Source: Trematomus loennbergii (taxonomy: Eukaryota > Chordata > Actinopteri > Perciformes > Nototheniidae). Taken from it: a stretch of DNA of 64,000 nucleotides. A program made the position numbers and the translations under genes. The notes under the pieces were generated by a model, which was not told the DNA's origin, did no database searches, and worked only from the letters and a program-made list of their open reading frames with translations. Of the stretch, positions 1 to 11,800 are shown piece by piece. The stretch lies in contig JAAOOA010000060.1 of NCBI GenBank assembly GCA_012861695.1, forward strand, positions 30,638,583 through 30,702,582. The letters run 5' to 3'. Each line of letters opens with the position of its first letter. The first letter of the stretch is position 1.

Positions 1-470
1 AACTTTATTCGTCCCACAGATGGGACATTTACATTTGTTACAGCAGAAAAGAGCCAAAGACAGCTTAATGTTACCTAAGAAGCATGCATACAAAATATTT
101 TTATTACACAATTTACAAAATACACATCCTGTACAGTAACAGTTTTGAAGATGTAGCAGCAAGGTATATATTGCACAGTTATTAACGGCATATATATATT
201 GCACATAATTTGTATTTCACAACAAGTGGTGTTATAGCATAGTTTGTGTTGTTGTGTGTGGGGGGTCTAGTAGGGTCTCCATAGTTTCTCTTGGATTAAA
301 TCACACTGTACATTTTACATTTATATATTCAGTAAATATGTAATATTCCATCAGTCACATACTTATGTATATATAATACCTTGCTTTATATCTTGTTATT
401 GTTAATTTGTAAATTCAACATGTATATTTTCTACTTTCTTGTTTATTTCTCGTCTTTTAATTTGTATAGA
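1..470 (-). repeat. LINE 3'-tail fragments flanking a transposon insertion
   Basis: Bases 1-60 are the reverse complement of the common fish LINE tail (CTGCTGTAACA...GGGACGAATAAAG). A second, forward tail at about 310-470 appears to resume at 1583-1690, where it ends CCCAAATTGGGATCAACAAAG and TCTTATCTTA. The 470-1580 element therefore probably inserted into it. No gene is seen. Confidence 0.5.
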
Positions 471-759
471 GTGGCGAAGTCACGCCCATCTACTTCCGCC
501 CCATGGGACCTTATTTCGGAAAAATAATGTATTGAAGTCAATGGAGAGAGAAAACTTATCTTTCGATCCCGTTTTAATTGTGCCATGAATTACTATGATG
601 TTTGTTCATCTTAAAAAATCATTTCCATGTCAAAAAAGTCACAGTTTGTCGTAAAACTGTTGAAAAAATACGCAACTAGAAAGACTACAAATCCCAGAGT
701 CGCGTAAGTGATGTCACAATTGAGACACTAAGATCAGCACAATTGAGATAGCTAAGATC

Positions 760-794
760 AGCGCCATATAGATATAATCTATCTATATGGCGCT
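760..794. repeat. Perfect 15-bp hairpin
   Basis: Arms at 760-774 (AGCGCCATATAGATA) and 780-794 are exact complements around a 5-base loop. It lies inside the long-TIR element just before the THAP ATG. Confidence 0.8.
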
Positions 795-820
795 GGCTAA
801 GATAAGATAACTTTAACAAG

Positions 821-934
821 ATGCCTGTGTGCTTAGTACCAGGTTGTTATTATACCAGCAATGGGTCTTGCTCGTTCTTTCGCTTCCCGTCTGATGAAAG
901 GACCAGGAGTGTGTGGATCAAGCTAGCTACCTAG
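821..934 (+). pseudogene. THAP zinc-finger fragment inside the transposon remnant
   Basis: A 37-codon ORF opens MPVCLVPGCYYTSNGSCSFF and continues RFPSDERTRSVWIKL before TAG. It matches the start of a THAP domain: MPxxCxxxGC, then F-FP-D, then W. The second half (C-x2-H and the AVPTIF-type end) is absent, so this is a remnant or a first exon cut by a splice site. Confidence 0.65.
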
Positions 935-1794
935 CTAGTAGCTAGCACGTTAGTTAGCATTACAGCCTTGTCATTTTTATTAGCCTTAACATGAAGTAAC
1001 ATTAAGTAACCCAAAATGTTAAACAGTAAGAGTAGTAGTCATATTTCGTGAACCCTTTGAAGAGTACTGTCACCGGTGTGATCATTCTATAATACACCAT
1101 TTAAGCCCGGGGGAGAAATGCTAACGCTAGCGATCTTCTCTACTTCATGCTATCTGCACAAATGGTTGACATTAAACATTAAAACAACCAGGCTATTCAG
1201 AGAGAATCAAAGGAAGGCAGGCAGCTTTGCACGACATTCTTCAGGACGTGTTTTATTGTGGTGATAGTGAGGATAGTCAATCGTTGTGTTGACAAGACAG
1301 TAGTGACGGCCATCTTGGTGACGTGTGTTGTTGACCAGAGATGTAGTTCATTGAGCGTTTCACACAAACAAATGTGTTACTTCACAGTTTTACGACACAT
1401 TTTTTTTTTTTTACTTGCAAAATTATCTTTTAAATTGACAAACATCATATGTGTAATTCGTGGCACAATTCAAACGGGATCGAAAGATAATCTTTCTCTC
1501 TCCATTGACTTCAATACATAATTTTTCCGAATAAGGTCCCATGGAGGTCCACCGGAAGGGGAGGGACTTCGCCACTCTATTGTATAATGCCATGTCTTTT
1601 TATGCTGCTGCAACACAAACATTTCCCAAATTGGGATCAACAAAGTACCATCTTATCTTATATTATCTTATTTGTTATTTAGAAAAGAAAAGATACATTG
1701 CTATGTGAGTGTTTGTCAGCAGGAAACAGATGTATTAACCCTCTATCCGCAACGTCTTCAAACCCCTCTGTCCAATTGACAAATGTAACAATAA

Positions 1795-2020
1795 TTTAGC
1801 CGGCCCGGCTAAAATAACTGGATGGCCTACCTGCCTGTCAGCCTTCCATCTGTGCACAAACTTATCTCGTGCCCTCATTGGTCATGTGCGCGTTCGTGTG
1901 TGTTGGAGGAGGGGCTCTGTAAGGAAGTCTGAAGGAAGGGGCCGATTTTTTCCGGTTGTGTATTTTCAAATTCTAGCGCACTCGAGCTGGTTTCTCCATT
2001 CTTACCTACCCTACCTTTAA
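1795..2020. mobile_element. 5'-truncated copy of the 380-bp TTAA MITE (family A)
   Basis: From TTTAGCCGGCCCGGCT onward it matches the full copies at 4631, 18263 and 26920, ending CTACCTTTAA. The left third is missing. Confidence 0.85.
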
Positions 2021-3300
2021 AGCTGATATGTAGTTGTACGCTGTAGTCTGTGCAAGTGGCCTTCCTTGCTGTGAGCATATTTTGTTTGTTGGTGGTGTTT
2101 TGTGTTGCATTACACCACCAACATGCTAGGTGCAGTGTGTTTTATGCCACTGTGTTGGACCACATGGACTTCTGTACATCCTGAGCTGCAGTTGAAAGCA
2201 AATCTAGAAAGTGCATCTCGAGTCAAGATTATTTTGTTGCCGTTTTGTTTGTTATTTTGGATGTTAATCTGAATTATTATACTGCATTCTTTCTTAAAAT
2301 GTCCATCTTGTACATTACAAAGGAATACATTCGTAACTTTGTTTTGAAAAGTGCTGCATAAATATAGATATTATCGTTATTTTTCAGCAGTGTTTCTCAG
2401 GTTGTTCTGCAGTGTAAAGTCTTTAGGAGATGTGTGATGATGTGTCTTTTCTCTTATGCTTCAGTTGTTGTGGTGTGAACAAAGATACCTGTGAGTATTG
2501 TGTTTATCTCTGTATATTGTTGGTATTATCTGGTTGAAAAGGTAACTGATTAATGGTTTACACAGTTTTATCTTGCCCTGTGATCATATTTTGCGATAAA
2601 TATATGTCTAGTTTCCTGGTACCCTGTATAAATAATGCAAAGATAAGCGTCGAAGCTTTGGATTTATTACTGATGGCACAGTTTCTCTTTTTTATAGTTG
2701 TATATACTATTTCTGCACAATGAGATATGTCTGTTCCTGGCAGGCCTTAGCATCTATATCTGCACACTCTGTATACAGCAAGTGTCTCATATTAGACGTT
2801 TGAATTGTCTTAGTATTGTTGTGGGTGTGAGCAAAAGTGTTTCCTGATATTTGGATCACATCCTTTGCTTTAAGGCTACCACACATTGGAGACAATGTGG
2901 GCTCTAAAACAAAACACCTAGAAGATGTGGGGAAAATATCACTTATTATTGACTATATATTACAAAGTTGAAATAACAATTCTTCAGTCTAGTTCATTTT
3001 AATCATGTAATGCAGTATTATTGTATCACTGTGTTAATATCCTGAGCGACCACATCGCTGACTTTGATTTATTTGTTTAATAATTAAGATTCTGATGTCT
3101 TGCTTCGGGTATGATGTGAACCCGCTATGATTTTAGGAACTTTAACTGAGTAACAAATATTACTCGATAAGCCAATGCACCTGTTACCTAACAGCCCTTA
3201 GAAGGACAGAGCAAATTGTCACACAAATAAAAAGCAAATGACATTTCCAGTTTCAATTTCTAGAATGGAGCATACTGCAACTGCAAAAAAAGCCCACTGA
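2021..3300. other. Intergenic sequence, no gene seen
   Basis: AT-rich sequence without a convincing ORF, splice-paired exons or an RNA gene. Short ORFs here lack any recognisable domain. Confidence 0.5.
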
Positions 3301-3645
3301 TTTGTGTTTCTTTTCCTTATTGTGTACATCATTTCATTTCATGTTTCTGTGTTGTTTTTTTTTTGTTTCTTTCCGTTAACTGTCAAGTGGGAACTAAATA
3401 TTTTTTGTAGTAAGTTTTTGTGTTTCTCTTATTATCCTACGATACTGTTATGTTTGGCTATGAATAAGAGGACAGACCATTTTTTTTAGATTGGGGAAGG
3501 TCATATAAGATTATTTTCTTCGCCCTGCTCCTTTTGGTGGTGTGTTTACAGAGACATGTTTCATAAACAATTATTATACATTAAGTTGTGCATACCATGA
3601 ACGGAACAAAATAAATGAAATGAAATTGCCAAAACCTTTCACACA
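3300..3645 (+). repeat. LINE-like 3' tail, copy 1 (family E)
   Basis: Contains CCGTTAACTGTCAAGTGGGA, then TGTGCATACCATGAACGGAA, and ends in GAAATGAAAT-like target repeats. The same string recurs at about 10970-11255 and, reversed, at 30925-31230. Confidence 0.6.
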
Positions 3646-4630
3646 CAACATAAATAAATATATATAAATGCATTCATTTGTGCTTTTTTTCTTAGAGGTG
3701 ACCCTATAGCTTGAACTACTTCTGTTGCCAAAAGCAGCAGTAGATGCGCTGTATGAAGGCAAATTACAATTGTATATTTAATATATATATACAACGGATA
3801 AAGTGGGTTTTAGACCTTACATTTATTTAGTCACTAGTCTCACTAGTCAGTCAAGCATTTACAACCTGGGAACTTTAAAAGCTTAAAGCATCTGCTGCTT
3901 TTGTGAACAGAATCAAGGCTTCTGCTTCACTAATAAAGAAGAAAAGACACAAAATGTTCTACCTGTTCCACAAAGAAAGTTGAGGATGCGTCTCCTCTTC
4001 TAGTCTTCACAATCTGACCAGGAAAGAGAGGATGAAGCCTTTTATATTTTAAGGGAACAAAGGGAGTATCAAATCTGAGGAGATAAGGACAGTAAAAGCT
4101 GAGCATTGATTCACATTCAGGTTTAAGGTTCAAGTTGTATAGTATAATATATAGTATAATGGAAATGGAAATCAAATGAACGCAAAAGACCTCTTGCTAA
4201 ATATGCTGACTAACTTCAATGAGAAAACTCTGTATACCTTTACAAGTCGAACACATTTTAGACTTGTTTTAATTGGCAATTCTAAATGAGGCTTTCTTTT
4301 AGTCAATTCTGTCTTTTTCACTAATGTCATGGTTTGGTAACCTGACTTTAAATATGTGAGTTTAAGGTATTCTGATTTAGATTCTACTCTTAAACCTGCT
4401 GTTTGTTTTGCATTTAACACTAATTTAAGTGTGTGTAGAAGCCTGGAAAACATGAAAAAAGGCTGCAGCAATTTACTGGTTGAGAACATAAGAGTGTTGT
4501 CAGCAGCATATCAGTACTTTACATTTGAAACATGCTTATCTATTTATATACAAGTTATTAAAATGTCCAACAGACTTAAAGACTTTGTATGTATTTATTT
4601 TTCCTCATACCAATTTGTCTACTTCACAAA
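3646..4630. other. Intergenic sequence, nothing recognised
   Basis: No domain-bearing ORF, tRNA or clear repeat was identified. Confidence 0.4.
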
Positions 4631-5015
4631 TTAAAGGTGGGGTAGGTAAGTTTGAGAAACCGGCTCGAGATACACTTTTTGTTATATTCCATGGAATGCT
4701 CTTAACATCCCGATAGCAATGAATATCTGAAGTGCTTTGACAAAAAATACATTAAAAAATGTCATCTGTGGAAGCCGTAGTACTGTAAAAAGCACGACCA
4801 ATCATTTTAGCCGGCCGGCTAAAGTAACTGGATGGCCTACCTGCCTGTCAGCCTTCCATCTGTGCACAAACTTATCTCGTGCCCTCATTGGTCATGTGCG
4901 CGTTCGTGTGTGTTGGAGGAGGGGCTCTATAAGGAAGTGGCAGATTTTCTCCGGTGTATTTTCAAATTCTAGCGATCTCAAGCCGGTTTCTCAAACTTAC
5001 CTACCCCACCTTTAA
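4631..5015. mobile_element. TTAA-ended MITE, family A, full copy
   Basis: Starts TTAAAGGTGGGGTAGGTAAG and ends CTTACCTACCCCACCTTTAA, a terminal inverted repeat of about 40 bp that includes GAGAAACCGGCTCGAGAT. TTAA is at both ends, as for piggyBac-type targets. No coding capacity. It lies just past the PIN1 3' end. Confidence 0.88.
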
Positions 5016-5836
5016 GTTTCTGGTAGAAAATAAAAGCAATCTGAATGTAATGAAGCACTATACATTTCATGACACAATTAAACAGCACAATTTAAATAAA
5101 ACCCAAAACAAGTGTCTTACAAAAAAGAGATTTTTTTTATTGATGCAAAAAAAACTCCATTCAATGACACAACAGTGTAGCAGTTCATCTGAACGTTGAT
5201 GCTTTTAAAAGCTGCGGAGCTGATTGCTAAAACCTGGAAGTTTCCAACAGTGCCATCTTTATAATATCCTAAGGGGAATGAAGCATGCACTTATCAGAGT
5301 GGATTATTCTATGTAATTGGATATCAGCAAAGGCAACTAATATGATATAGAGAACTCATAACAACAGGGCTTTCTAGACAAAACTAAAAAGAACTTCTTA
5401 AGAATCCATTTTCCAAAACAAAACCTGCTTTGGCACGCGTACAGTAGAAATGGAGAAGGGAAAGATACAGTAAATGGTCCTTTTAGAAGTCATGCGCATT
5501 CAAAAAACAAGCTTTTAAAGAGGCTTTCTTAAACGTCGCACATCGTGTGAAACTGTCTCCACGATGCGCTCACTTCAACAGAGTCACAGGCACTCATGCT
5601 TTTATATAATGTCATTGCCGTGGTTAATGAAAGATAAGAGGATCATCTGATGTTCAGTGTGAATACAGACATGGTCAATAGTGCTTGGAAACAAAATGAT
5701 CCCACTTAAAATGATACGATTCAGTCTATAAGCTTAGTTTATTGGGTGGTGGGCGTCATTTAAATATATATATCAGGTGTGGTTGGGTTGGACTTAGTTT
5801 TTAGAAGACATGAGAGGAAGGGGTTTCTTCCCTTTC
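5016..5836 (-). other. PIN1 3' UTR region
   Basis: Follows the PIN1 stop on the minus strand. Polyadenylation signals (AATAAA on the minus strand) are at 5743-5738 and 5141-5136, so the 3' UTR is about 100 or about 700 bases long. Confidence 0.5.
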
Positions 5837-8800
5837 TCAACCTGTGCGCAGAATGATGTGGACTCCAGATTCAGTGAAAACGGGACCGCTCATGTCTCCC
5901 ACTTTCAGAGCAAAGGAGGCGTCTTCAAAAGGCTTCTGCATCTGACCTAAAACTAAACACAATTTATATTTTAAAAGGTCCCCTATTATACTGTTTTTCA
6001 TCAATATATTATAGGTCTCAGATATATACAAACATGTCTCTGATTGGCTGAAACACCAAACAGATCATTGCAGCATCCCATAATCCCCTCTGTTTCAGCC
6101 CTGTTTCAAAAGTGCTGATTCTCTGTCTGTTACTTTAGATGAAAATAAGGAGCCCCTCCCCACGCCCCTCTGATACCCCTTTCACACCAACGGTGTTTCA
6201 GGGCCGGTTCGGTGCTGGTGCTTGAAAAGCACCGGGTTTTCCTGTTCACACCGCAGCGGAGCAGCGTCATAGCTCCGGAATCCGGTTCGTTTCGAGCACC
6301 AAAAAGTTGTCCGTCTAGAAGCAAGAACCGCATACGTCACGCTTACGTCGGAGGGGGGCGAGATTAACCTGAGCTAACAGTTAAGGCGAGTACGGCAAAT
6401 AAAAGTTGTAACAAGCAGTAGTGCTGAGCAAAGTGACTAGAACGCAACCACACACTTGTTAAAAAAAACACACTTTATAAAGTCAGGCAACACTAACCAG
6501 GCTTCGTGTGATTCTGTTTATTTGTACCTTACTTTGACCATCCGTTCGCTGTTATTGATCATTGTGGAGAGCAGGCAGACGTTTTGTTTGTTATTATAGC
6601 AGCTATCGGATGGAATCAATACATGGGCTGCACAGGTTGTCATGTCCGACTATCACAAGTAGAATCATAATGAAAAATACGTCGGTAAAAAGTGCCTGTA
6701 GAAAACGCTTAGCAAGTAGTCAGTTTAGCTTCGGTTGCTATGCTAACATCACCCATGTTATACCAGAGAAACTTTCATAACAGCGTTGTGATGCCAAACA
6801 GCGTCAATTCAGACTGACACCAAACAGCGTCAATTCAGACTGACACACATTCACTTAAGGGGAACTGGGGATATGTATCAGCTGCTTGTGTGACAGTCAG
6901 ACAGTGAATACTTTAGAGCCGTGTGAGCTAACCCGGAGCTAACGGGAGAATACACTCCCGTTGAAGAGCAGCCAGCACTGCAGCGGTCGGTAAATGCCGC
7001 TGAAACACATTAATAAACAATGAACCACGGCACTCTGGAGAAAAGTATAAGGTTGGAGAAGTCGTTATTTAATTTAATCTGGCTTCGTATGATTAAAAGC
7101 AACGCAGTCCCCCCCGTTGTTGTTGTGAGGTGAGCTCCGGCGTTGGGGAGAAACTCAGCGACGTAAACTGTGACGTCATGACGCAGCAGCGGCAGCACCA
7201 GTCGGGCTCTGAGCGGTGTGAAAAGAGCCGGCGCTAAACCGAAGAACCGGTTCTGAACCAGAAAAGCTCTAGCACGGAGCTTGAACCGGAGTTGCGTTGG
7301 TGTGAAAGGGGCATGAGAGATATTTGGTTAAAGAACACAATGGTGCTCTAGGAGGAGATTCAGGTGATAAGGTGGGGGGGGGGGGGTTTACCTTGGTTGG
7401 TGATTGGCTAATGGTTACACAAGCCAAAAATCGTTATGACATCATAAAGTGGCCAAAATCTGATCAGCTCATTTTCAGACAGGTTTTTATATAAATGGAT
7501 CAGGACAAAGAGAGAGAATCTTTTTTCCTGAAACTTTCAGAATCTCTTTCACAGAGGGGACACATGTTGATGTAGAAGAGACATGAACAAGTGGATTTTG
7601 CATAATAGGTCCCCTTTAAAGTGGACCTATCATGCTATATTTGAATAATATAGTGTAGGACCATACCATAAGGCATATTTATACTTTTTTTATACAGATC
7701 ATGCATTTTAGCCATGCCTCATTTTGCTCAATTTGACAATTTCTCGCTCTGTTTTAGCAAGGGCAGATTCTGTGAGAACAGCACCATCTACAGGCCTGGC
7801 ATATGTACTACAGCGTCTCCAGCTCTTTCGAACGGCAATGGCCGTGGCTGTCTCTTCCTGATTGGTGGAGTTGGCCCAATAGCCGTAGCGCCACCGTCCT
7901 GACGTCAGGACAGTGTTCAAATCTGGATCAGTTTTTATCAGATCCGTTGCAGCCCCTTTTTTAGAGATTTGGGTATGGAGGAAAATAGAGAGGGTTGTGT
8001 TTTCTGACACTTGGTGAGTTCCCTGGACACCGGGGACACATATTCATGTATAAAAGACGTACAAAAGTGCATTTTGCATGATAGGTCCCCTTTAAGTTAT
8101 CAAAAATAATGATTTACATTCAAATAATTAAAGTTGACAAATAGAAGATGTTGTATACATAAATCTTTGTGTAAATAAATTCCTGTTTTTGCTTAAATCC
8201 TCAGTTTTGGGTTAACCTTTTATAATTTTAATAAGACATACAACAATTTAATTCAGTTTCACTTTGTTAAAGTTTATGAGGTTGACAGTGGGTGTGTCAC
8301 ATGGGCACTGCCAGTAGTTGCCACCAGATATAAGAGCAACGAAGCCAGAAATAACAATGTAAAACAAGACATGACCGAACATTGCCAAAAACAGCAATGA
8401 CACCGTTATGATCTTTATCGCCCAAACCACAAACAATATGAATAATTAACCACTTGAGTGCAACATCACAACTATCCAGTCAGTGGCCCTTAGCACATTT
8501 GATCATACTTGAGATGCAAATCATTAAAAAACAGGACAAAAATATATGATTTCATTTAAAAATAAGAGGGCTAAATACTTCAAGACATCTCTCAAACGTG
8601 AGTGTAGGAGCCACAAAGTAATTGAACCTGAGTTTATTATTTGTATTATTAGTTTAAAACCACTTTTATTTGTATTTGTTTAGCACTTCTGGCAATTGTC
8701 ACATGGGTGTGTTTTTTGGGGTATTTAGGTCGGCTGTTGCATGGCGAGGGATGGAAAAGAAGAAGAAGAAAGAAGGTGAGCTTGCGCTGATGTTTCATTT

Positions 8801-11800
8801 TCTTCATTGAACATCCCTAACCTTCAACTTCAGTATGGACTTTCATTTTGTCACACATCACCGCAAAGAGCCAAGTTCAGCCTCTTGTGCGGCTTTCACA
8901 CCAGCGCTTTTCCCTTTCTAGCTCCTAGCGAGAGCTTTTCTGGTTCAGCTCCGGTTTCCCTTTTCAGCTCCCGCTCTGTTCATACCGCCCAGAGCTGCCG
9001 CTGCTGCGTCATGACGTCACCGTTTACGTCGCTGATTTTCTCCCACAACAACAACGGGCCGGGGACTGCGTCGGGTCGATGATCGTGTTGCTTTTAATCA
9101 TACGAAGCCAGATTAAATTAAATAACGACTTCTCCAACCTTATACTTTTCTCCAGAGTGCCGTGGTTCATTGTTTATTAATGTGTTTCAGCGGCATTTAC
9201 CGACCGCTGCAGTGCTGGCTGCTCTTCAACGGGAGTGTATTCTCCCGTTAGCTCCGGGTTAGCTCACACGGCTCTAAAGTATTCACTGTCTGACTGTCAC
9301 ACAAGCAGCTGATACATATCCCCAGTTCCCCTTAAGTGAATGTGTGTCAGTCTGAATTGACGCTGTTTGGTGTCAGTCTGAATTGACGCTGTTTGGCATC
9401 ACAACGCTGTTATGAAAGTTTCTCTGGTATAACATGGGTGATGTTAGCATAGCAACCGAAGCTAAACTGACTACTTGCTAAGCCGTTTTCTACAGGCACT
9501 TTTTACCGGCGTATTTTTCATTATGATTCTACTTGTGATAGTCGGACATGACAACCTGTGCAGCCCATGTATTAATTCCATCCGATAGCTGCTATAATAA
9601 CAAACAAAACGTCTGCCTGCTCTCCACAATGATCAATAACAGCGAACGGATGGTCAAAGTAAGGTTTCCTGCACGCCTCGACGTAAGAGACGCCGCGTCA
9701 TAGCGCCGAAGCTCTTTCCTCTGGACCGACAATTTTTTGGAGCTGGAAGTGAACCGCATTCCGGAGCTATGACGCGCCGCCGCTGCGGTGTGAACAGGAA
9801 AAACCGGCGCTTTTCAGGCTCAGCTCCGAGCAGGAGCTGGAAAAGCGCCGGTGTGAAAGGGGCATTGGCGACTCAATTTGATGTGAATTGAGTCGCCACA
9901 GTGAGGAAATTAACGCTTTCTTTGGGGGACTATTTTCAGCTGCGTATTGATACACAATCTCTGTGGTGTAGCTGCAAATGACCATCCACCAGACAAGCCA
10001 TACACACATTTCATCTGTTGCATATATTTTCTCATGCAGAAATAACATGTTTAAACTAACAAAAGGGATATTTGGCAGCCAGTGATGCATACGTGGAATT
10101 CTTTGCTTGATTAATCAACATCAACTCTGATTGAAGTGTTTAGTGCGGATGTACCTCTGCCGAATAATCCCAGGTCTCCTCCCTTCTTGGCTGAGCTGCA
10201 GTCGCTGAACTTGGAAGCGAGGGCCTCAAACTTCTCGTCTCCAGACTTGATGCCTTCTATGTACTCTGCACCGAACAGAGAAATAAAGAGCAAATTAAAC
10301 ACCTAAATAACACATGATCACATCCTCTCCCCCCCCCCTCTCCTGACACTTTACTCACGCTGAATGGTATCCAGCGCCTCATCTTTGGTCCGTGTGATGT
10401 TTTCTTCCCTCCATGAAGATGGCCGACGTGACTGACTGTGCTTCACCAGGATGTGAGCGCAGCGCGCCTGAGGAGGAAATCAATAAAGGATCTGTTAGAG
10501 CAGCGGTTCCCAACCTGTTTCCACTCAGGGCCCACTTAAGAATCTAAAAGAATGTCGCAGCCCACATTCAACCATAAACACTACGGAGGCTAAATAAAGT
10601 TCAGAGTACTTTTTGTTTTAATTAGCAAAGGAGCTGGCCATCAGTAACAAACAGACATTTTTATTACACGGTTTAGTTGAATACTCGATTCTGATTGGTC
10701 AATTCAGAACATGTGACATGTTGTTAATCCAGTAGAACAGACCGCTGTCAAGAACTGTAATGACCGGTGCTAAGGAGGATCAAGAAACAGAAAGGAAAGG
10801 AGGTTCAAATGAAAAAAAATCATAATGTTTTGCAAATTATTTGGCGGCCCACTTGTAATGCGGTTTAAAAGATGTTAATTTAAGTCTCACTTATTTGTTG
10901 TCAAATGTGCGCTGTCAGGTATGACGTGCATGTCTTTATGTCTATATATGGCATGACAATGTTTGTTTGTTTGTTTTGTTTCTTTCCGTTAACTGTCAAG
11001 TGGGAAATAAGTATTTTTTGTGTTACTGCAGGCAGTTTGCTTTTCAGCCCAACTGTATACAGTTTTTCTCAGACGCGGAGGGATACTGACTTGTTGTGAA
11101 AAGTAACTACAATTCTACCCGTGGTATACGCTCAGTATATCACGGCTAAGAACCAATCAGATTGCTTGATTTGACTTGTCCGTTTTATAATAACAATTAT
11201 TATACATTAAGTTGTGCATACCATGAACGGAACAAATAAAAATGAAATGAAACAATGGTACACAGCTGAGTGTGTGATTAGACGGGAAGCGGTATAGTCT
11301 TTTGACCGTGATCTTTTTGTTCTATTTTGATACAGAGAACTTTTAGTTACTTTGAAGCGAGTTTGTCTTCGCGTTTGTATGCCGCCTTGATCAAAGATTA
11401 AATCTGATGTGATTCAACGCTACAAAGATCTCCGCAAAGTTTGTTTGGAAACAAAGAGAGGTGCGTCATAACCCACAACCCAATAGAGAAAAGTGGTTAT
11501 TAAATTTAGAAACGGAATAAAACGCCACGACAGGATCAGTGACCAATCAGAGGAATCAAGAAAAATGTCTTGTCAAGTCAGTATCACTTTTAAAAAGACA
11601 TACTATGAATTAATAATTGTAACCAGTGTTAGATCAGATTCTATCCTTGTTGTAATGAGAGACGCATTAGTTTGAAAATACGCTATTTACAAAAAAGATT
11701 CAATATAGTAATGAGAACATCAGTGAAATGTGATTTATGCCTGGGTTAAAATGAATGAGCTTGTAGCCGGTAAAGTTGTGGAGGAAATGCAATATCAACC

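Larger units (their letters stand above)
470..1582. mobile_element. Long-TIR DNA transposon remnant carrying a THAP-domain exon
   Basis: The ends are inverted repeats of about 100-130 bp. The left end begins AGAGTGGCGAAGTC and contains ATTGAAGTCAATGGAGAGAG. The right end carries the complement and finishes GACTTCGCCACTCT. Between them is a short ORF with a THAP signature. The long TIRs plus THAP point to a P-element-like or Kolobok-like element (inference). Flanks TTTGTATA and ATTGTATA match in 7 of 8 positions, which is only suggestive of a target duplication. Confidence 0.65.

Noticed and set aside
1258..1521. 87-codon ORF in the long-TIR element
   Set aside because: It covers the right inverted repeat and shows no transposase similarity.
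7708..8010. A 100-codon ORF with [14 protein letters not shown] that recurs at 57007-57498 and 60961-61380
   Set aside because: It is the same chance ORF in copies of the family B MITE, not a conserved gene. Frames differ by indels and there is no transposase motif.
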